Shown: in pieces, positions 21,480 to 23,853 of the stretch
How positions within the stretch are numbered: position 1 is the first letter of the stretch
Layout of the letters: every line of letters begins with the position of its first letter
Source of the DNA: a virus
Direction: 5' to 3' (one strand)
Virus record (IMG/VR): IMGVR_UViG_3300036985_001283
Location: 1-23,853 of that record
Length of the DNA stretch: 23,853 nt
Notes under the pieces: model-generated
The model's input: the letters and a program-made list of their open reading frames with translations, nothing else
Told to the model about the DNA's origin: nothing
The model's database searches: none
Program-made: the position numbers and the translations under genes

Positions 21480-21940
21480 ATTATACGTCTAAATTTATCA
21501 ATCAATCGTAAAATAAAAAACGTTGCGAAACCCGCTAAGAACCCCCAAAAAAATAAGCTCCAATTTGTTCGTCTTTTTGTTTGCTGAACTTCTTTGCGCT
21601 TTTCTTTTGAATCCTTATAAATATATTTGTATTTCAATACGTCTTGTTTGACCAATTGGGTTTTATAACGATATTCTATTTTAGTCTGCCATTTCGTTTT
21701 CGGAATATAAACATTTCTAAAAAACACTATGGAATCGCGGTAACGAATAATTTTTTCGTATCGTATCGTATCATTTATATAATAAGCAACTGAATCAATG
21801 GTTGCAATTCTTATTGTGTCGCTATCTTGTACCAATTTTAAGCCGTGTTTAAGCGCTTTTTGATAGTGGTATTGCGCCAATCGTTCACTTGAACAACCAA
21901 AGATTGTTAGAACGCTTAAAAAGACGATTAGCCTTTTCAT
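21476..21940 (-). CDS. Putative unimolecular spanin (u-spanin) lipoprotein (154 aa)
   Basis: An N-terminal signal (MKRLIVFLSVLTIFG) ends in a lipobox-like IFGC with Cys16, predicting attachment to the outer membrane. A charged segment of about 110 residues, mostly strand and helix without other membrane helices, follows. A single C-terminal transmembrane helix lies at about 127-147 (WSLFFWGFLAGFATFFILRL) with a basic tail DKFRRII inside. This N-terminal lipid plus C-terminal membrane anchor is the layout of u-spanins such as T1 gp11, which fuse inner and outer membranes in the last step of lysis. It is coupled to the lysin gene by ATGA. The lipobox is slightly atypical (Phe at -2). Confidence 0.65.
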   Translation of the reverse strand: MKRLIVFLSVLTIFGCSSERLAQYHYQKALKHGLKLVQDSDTIRIATIDSVAYYINDTIRYEKIIRYRDSIVFFRNVYIPKTKWQTKIEYRYKTQLVKQDVLKYKYIYKDSKEKRKEVQQTKRRTNWSLFFWGFLAGFATFFILRLIDKFRRII

Positions 21941-22521
21941 AACTCTATTAATGTATAGGTAAATTTATTTCCGAATACCGCTTTAGCTTTATTTATTATT
22001 TTCATAAATTCCACAAAGTTTGCGTTGTATCTGAAAACTTGGCAACCTTCCGAAAAGTAATCTACATTTGATGGGTCTTTATAAATGCTTGAGCGGTGAA
22101 TATTGATTCCAAACATACCGCAATCAATTACTTTTTCGTCGTGAATTTTGTCTTTATTGTTGTCTCTATATACGCAAACATTCCCCAACCTTTGACAAAG
22201 CGCTTCATATTTTCCGTTATGTAAACTTACTGCGTAAACGCCTCTATATTGATTTGGAACTAATCTGGCAACGCCCCGTGAACTTCTTAAAATTTCAGTT
22301 GGTTTTTTTCCCGCGTCGGTTGTTATTGTCCATTCGTGAAATTGCCAAACTCCGTTAATTTTATAACTCAAAGTTAAAGTATCGTCGAATTCGTTAGTTA
22401 CTTTTTTTCCGCTTTTTAAATTACGAACTCCAACAATATTAACGTCGTAATCTTTTGCACTATCGAACCAAACGTAACCTTTACTTTTAACTGCCTTTTC
22501 TATTTGTTCCCGTGTGTACAT
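21937..22521 (-). CDS. Putative lysin with L,D-transpeptidase-like active site (194 aa)
   Basis: The protein lies in the lysis cassette between holin and spanin candidates. Near the C-terminus GINIHRSS (His142) and YFSEGCQVF (Ser157, Gly159, Cys160) form a pattern like the His and SxGC[IVR] of the YkuD L,D-transpeptidase fold, where Cys is the nucleophile. An N-terminal helix and a beta-rich central part (LTLSYKINGVWQFHEWTI) precede it. No lysozyme, amidase or M15 motif is present and no signal peptide is seen, so holin would have to release it. A peptidoglycan cross-link cleaving role is inferred. The ATG lies two bases after a 25-codon ORF. Confidence 0.6.
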   Translation of the reverse strand: MYTREQIEKAVKSKGYVWFDSAKDYDVNIVGVRNLKSGKKVTNEFDDTLTLSYKINGVWQFHEWTITTDAGKKPTEILRSSRGVARLVPNQYRGVYAVSLHNGKYEALCQRLGNVCVYRDNNKDKIHDEKVIDCGMFGINIHRSSIYKDPSNVDYFSEGCQVFRYNANFVEFMKIINKAKAVFGNKFTYTLIEL

Positions 22522-22523
22522 AT

Positions 22524-22601
22524 TTAGATTTTAGAATAAATAATTGCTTTTATCTTTTCTTGTTGAAGAAAATTCAAATAATCAAAAAATTTCTTTATCA
22601 T
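22524..22601 (-). CDS. Tiny ORF between holin and lysin (25 aa)
   Basis: ATG at 22601-22599 overlaps the holin TGA by four bases and the TAA ends two bases before the lysin ATG, giving MIKKFFDYLNFLQQEKIKAI plus YSKI. It is a short basic helix. The spacing pattern is that of translational coupling; it may serve mainly to carry ribosomes to the lysin start, or be a small regulator. It could also be incidental. Confidence 0.4.
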   Translation of the reverse strand: MIKKFFDYLNFLQQEKIKAIIYSKI

Positions 22602-23059
22602 TTTATTTCGTTTAATTCTTCTTTAATTTCTTTTGCTCTGGAAAAAAGGTTCTTCATAGCAACCCAAATATTTATGCCTCGAACGGCTTCGTAATTTTCC
22701 GAAATTGAAATACATTCTATTGAAACAAGTACAAGCGAAAGTATTTTAGTCAACATTAAAGGAACGGAAAAAAAAGTTAAAATAATATCGTTTAGAATAA
22801 AATAATCTATTAAGTAAAATCCAATAACCGCAACTTCATATAAAAAGAACTTTGAAACAATAGCCGAAAGTTTTCGGGACGTAATCGGAATTCCCAATTT
22901 CTTTGACTTCCAAATTCCCGTCAAAGTATCTAACAAAATAGCAAACCCAATTAAAAATAGTATTCCCGAAATAGGCAAAAAAAACGCCCCAACAACCGCA
23001 AGTAATTTCATAAACGACAAGCGAATATTTGTAAGTAAAATAATTAATTGAATTCTCAT
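22598..23059 (-). CDS. Phage holin (Bacteroidetes/PF05105-like, 153 aa)
   Basis: Several hydrophobic helices are visible: about 5-15, 18-45 (LLAVVGAFFLPISGILFLIGFAILLD with short breaks), 66-85 (IVSKFFLYEVAVIGFYLI region) and 90-115. Between them the LDTLTGIWKSKKLGIPITSRKL loop matches the phage_holin_4 signature (DTLTGI...ITSRK). Such holins accumulate in the inner membrane and open it at lysis time to let lysin reach the wall. The start at 23059 overlaps the stop of the 53-residue gene upstream by four bases (ATGA). An inner Met at position 17 could give a shorter form, as in dual-start holins. Confidence 0.78.
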   Translation of the reverse strand: MRIQLIILLTNIRLSFMKLLAVVGAFFLPISGILFLIGFAILLDTLTGIWKSKKLGIPITSRKLSAIVSKFFLYEVAVIGFYLIDYFILNDIILTFFSVPLMLTKILSLVLVSIECISISENYEAVRGINIWVAMKNLFSRAKEIKEELNEIK

Positions 23060-23217
23060 TTTTTAAATTGGTATTGCTCAACAAGTTGATGGGTTAAAAA
23101 AGCGAATAAAGCAACCCCGCCAAATTTTAAAAATAATGCGCTTTCGCAAAACATCGCAAGGGAACACAAATAAGCAAACGCAAAAAACAATAAAGATAAA
23201 GCTCGTAAATGTTCCAT
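23056..23217 (-). CDS. Small two-helix membrane protein, possible second holin/antiholin (53 aa)
   Basis: ATG at 23217-23215, TGA at 23058-23056 overlapping the holin ATG. Two hydrophobic helices are seen at about 6-23 (ALSLLFFAFAYLCSLAMF) and 26-42 (SALFLKFGGVALFAFLT), with a short polar tail ending in FKK. The size and topology suit small holins, antiholins or other membrane effectors. Its place just ahead of the holin supports a lysis role, but no family is recognised. Confidence 0.6.
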   Translation of the reverse strand: MEHLRALSLLFFAFAYLCSLAMFCESALFLKFGGVALFAFLTHQLVEQYQFKK

Positions 23218-23219
23218 AA

Positions 23220-23303
23220 TTATCTTTTTTCTTTGTTTAATTTCGTTAAATAAACGAGTAACTTTTTAATGTTAGTTTCTTTTGGTTTGTGTTTCTTTTT
23301 CAT
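23220..23303 (-). CDS. Tiny basic ORF (27 aa)
   Basis: ATG at 23303-23301 overlaps the connector TGA (ATGA), TAA at 23220 ends two bases before the next ATG. The product is MKKKHKPKETNIKKLLVYLT plus a Lys-rich tail; 11 of 27 residues are Lys or Arg. The coupling suggests translation. Function is unknown. Confidence 0.4.
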   Translation of the reverse strand: MKKKHKPKETNIKKLLVYLTKLNKEKR

Positions 23304-23800
23304 ATATACCAACCCGTAAAATTGTTTTGAGTACTTGGGAACATATCAGCGTTTGAATTCGTGCTATATTCTGGAAACAAAGAATTGTTAAAATTGATAT
23401 AAGTAATAAAACGCTCCGTGTAATTTTGCGCAATCATTCGTTCTTTTTCAACTAAGAAATCAACTTCGTTTTTATCTACACTTGTGGCGTTTTCGCTCGT
23501 ATGTTTGAACACTCCTTTATTCGCTATTGTGTAAGCCGAAAACGGCAAGTACTCAACCATTGCCCAGTGAATCAACATAGGCTTTACATACGTCGTTAAT
23601 AACGATAAATAAGGGTTTACAAGTGTGTTGTTTATTATGTCGGTTTTAATCTTTTCAAGTAAGTTCGTCCCCAAGTAATTTTGTATATGAATATCTTGAG
23701 CGACCTTAATCCATTGTATAAAAGAATCCGTATCTATATTTCCGTTAAGTGCGGTAAATTTTACGATGTCGTTTCGTGAAATTAGTAATGCTTCAGCCAT
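23300..23800 (-). CDS. gp6-like head-tail connector (DUF6712 type, 166 aa)
   Basis: The protein is mostly helical: an N-terminal SRNDIVKFTALNGNID element, WIKVAQDIHIQNYLGTNLLEKI, a helix near VKPMLIHWAMVEYLPFSAY, then a polar segment with FLVEKERMIAQNYTERFITYI and a Ser/Asn-rich tail. This is the layout of gp6-type connector (head completion) proteins and fits DUF6712. Such proteins form a ring under the portal and join head to tail. Its ATG overlaps the stop of the partial gene upstream (TAATG). It marks this side of the window as the end of the head module. Confidence 0.7.
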   Translation of the reverse strand: MAEALLISRNDIVKFTALNGNIDTDSFIQWIKVAQDIHIQNYLGTNLLEKIKTDIINNTLVNPYLSLLTTYVKPMLIHWAMVEYLPFSAYTIANKGVFKHTSENATSVDKNEVDFLVEKERMIAQNYTERFITYINFNNSLFPEYSTNSNADMFPSTQNNFTGWYI

Positions 23801-23853
23801 TATTTAAATCTTTTGTTTGTTGGTAAAAAACCCCGTGTCGGTGTGTCTATTGG
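23800..23853 (-). CDS. 3' end of a phage gene entering from the right edge
   Basis: A frame open from the right edge ends with TAA at 23802-23800, sharing a base with the connector ATG. Visible residues are PIDTPTRGFLPTNKRFK. A GGTTTTTT-like run within it (23833-23826) codes Gly-Phe-Leu and resembles a terminator by accident only. No family is assignable from 17 residues; by position it is part of the head module. Confidence 0.5.
   Translation of the reverse strand, partial: PIDTPTRGFLPTNKRFK

Noticed and set aside
22836-23084. 82-codon minus-strand frame overlapping the holin gene
   Set aside because: It lies in another phase over the holin, whose hydrophobic pattern and DTLTGI/ITSRK loop are clear and whose start is coupled to the upstream gene; no coupling or motif supports the 82-codon frame.
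1-23853. CRISPR array, tRNA gene, integrase or transposase
   Set aside because: No regularly spaced repeats with unique spacers, no cloverleaf-like segment and no recombinase motif were seen; the 20294-20343 repeats are only two copies.

Overview
The window is part of a tailed (siphovirus-like) bacteriophage or prophage genome from a Bacteroidetes host, most likely Flavobacterium or a close relative. Four things support this. The DNA is AT-rich. Every gene lies on the minus strand, packed with ATGA or TAATG stop/start overlaps. Intergenic gaps carry the Bacteroidetes promoter box TATATTTG, two of them with a clear upstream TTTG/TTG. Several proteins belong to phage families I associate with Bacteroidetes phages. 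No integrase or CI-type repressor is visible, so lifestyle cannot be decided. All names come from motif recognition in the sequence; no database search was run.

Transcription runs from high to low coordinates. From 23853 down to about 20445 lie the C-terminus of an unknown gene, a gp6/DUF6712-like head-tail connector and a lysis cassette: a small two-helix membrane protein, a holin, a 25-codon ORF, an L,D-transpeptidase-like putative lysin and a lipoprotein that looks like a single-molecule spanin. A calcineurin-type metallophosphoesterase follows. From 20444 to 20065 is a non-coding control region with two palindromic repeats and a strong promoter. It feeds a run of tiny early genes (20064-18746) ending in a DnaA-domain-IV-like protein (18700-18299).

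An unusual element follows at 18181-18276: a putative short structured RNA with interleaved stems (pseudoknot topology) ending in an intrinsic terminator, just before the replication genes. These are a DUF6291-type replication protein and a RecA-fold helicase. After them come a C5 cytosine methyltransferase, a NinG-like protein and a putative nuclease. A second promoter (about 14500) drives an ERF annealing protein, a YqaJ/lambda-exonuclease-like nuclease, an SSB-like OB protein and small regulatory candidates, closed by a terminator at 12311-12335.

A third promoter (about 12265) starts the late operon: a sigma-70-like factor, a Cys-rich protein, the terminase subunits, then tail genes. These include a probable -1 frameshifted tail assembly chaperone, a tail terminator, a gp10-like neck protein, two large tail proteins, a C1q-like fibre domain and a tape measure. 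An XkdF-type prohead protease and a small basic protein follow, then the first 13 codons of a gene leaving the left edge. Portal and major capsid genes are not in the window. The head-type genes at both ends suggest they lie just outside it, and that the window is most of a circular or permuted genome cut inside the head module.

The observations most worth following are the pseudoknot/terminator RNA before the replication genes, the dual-coding frameshift at 8900-8906, the compact lysis cassette with a candidate u-spanin and non-canonical lysin, and the paired palindromes at 20298-20343.
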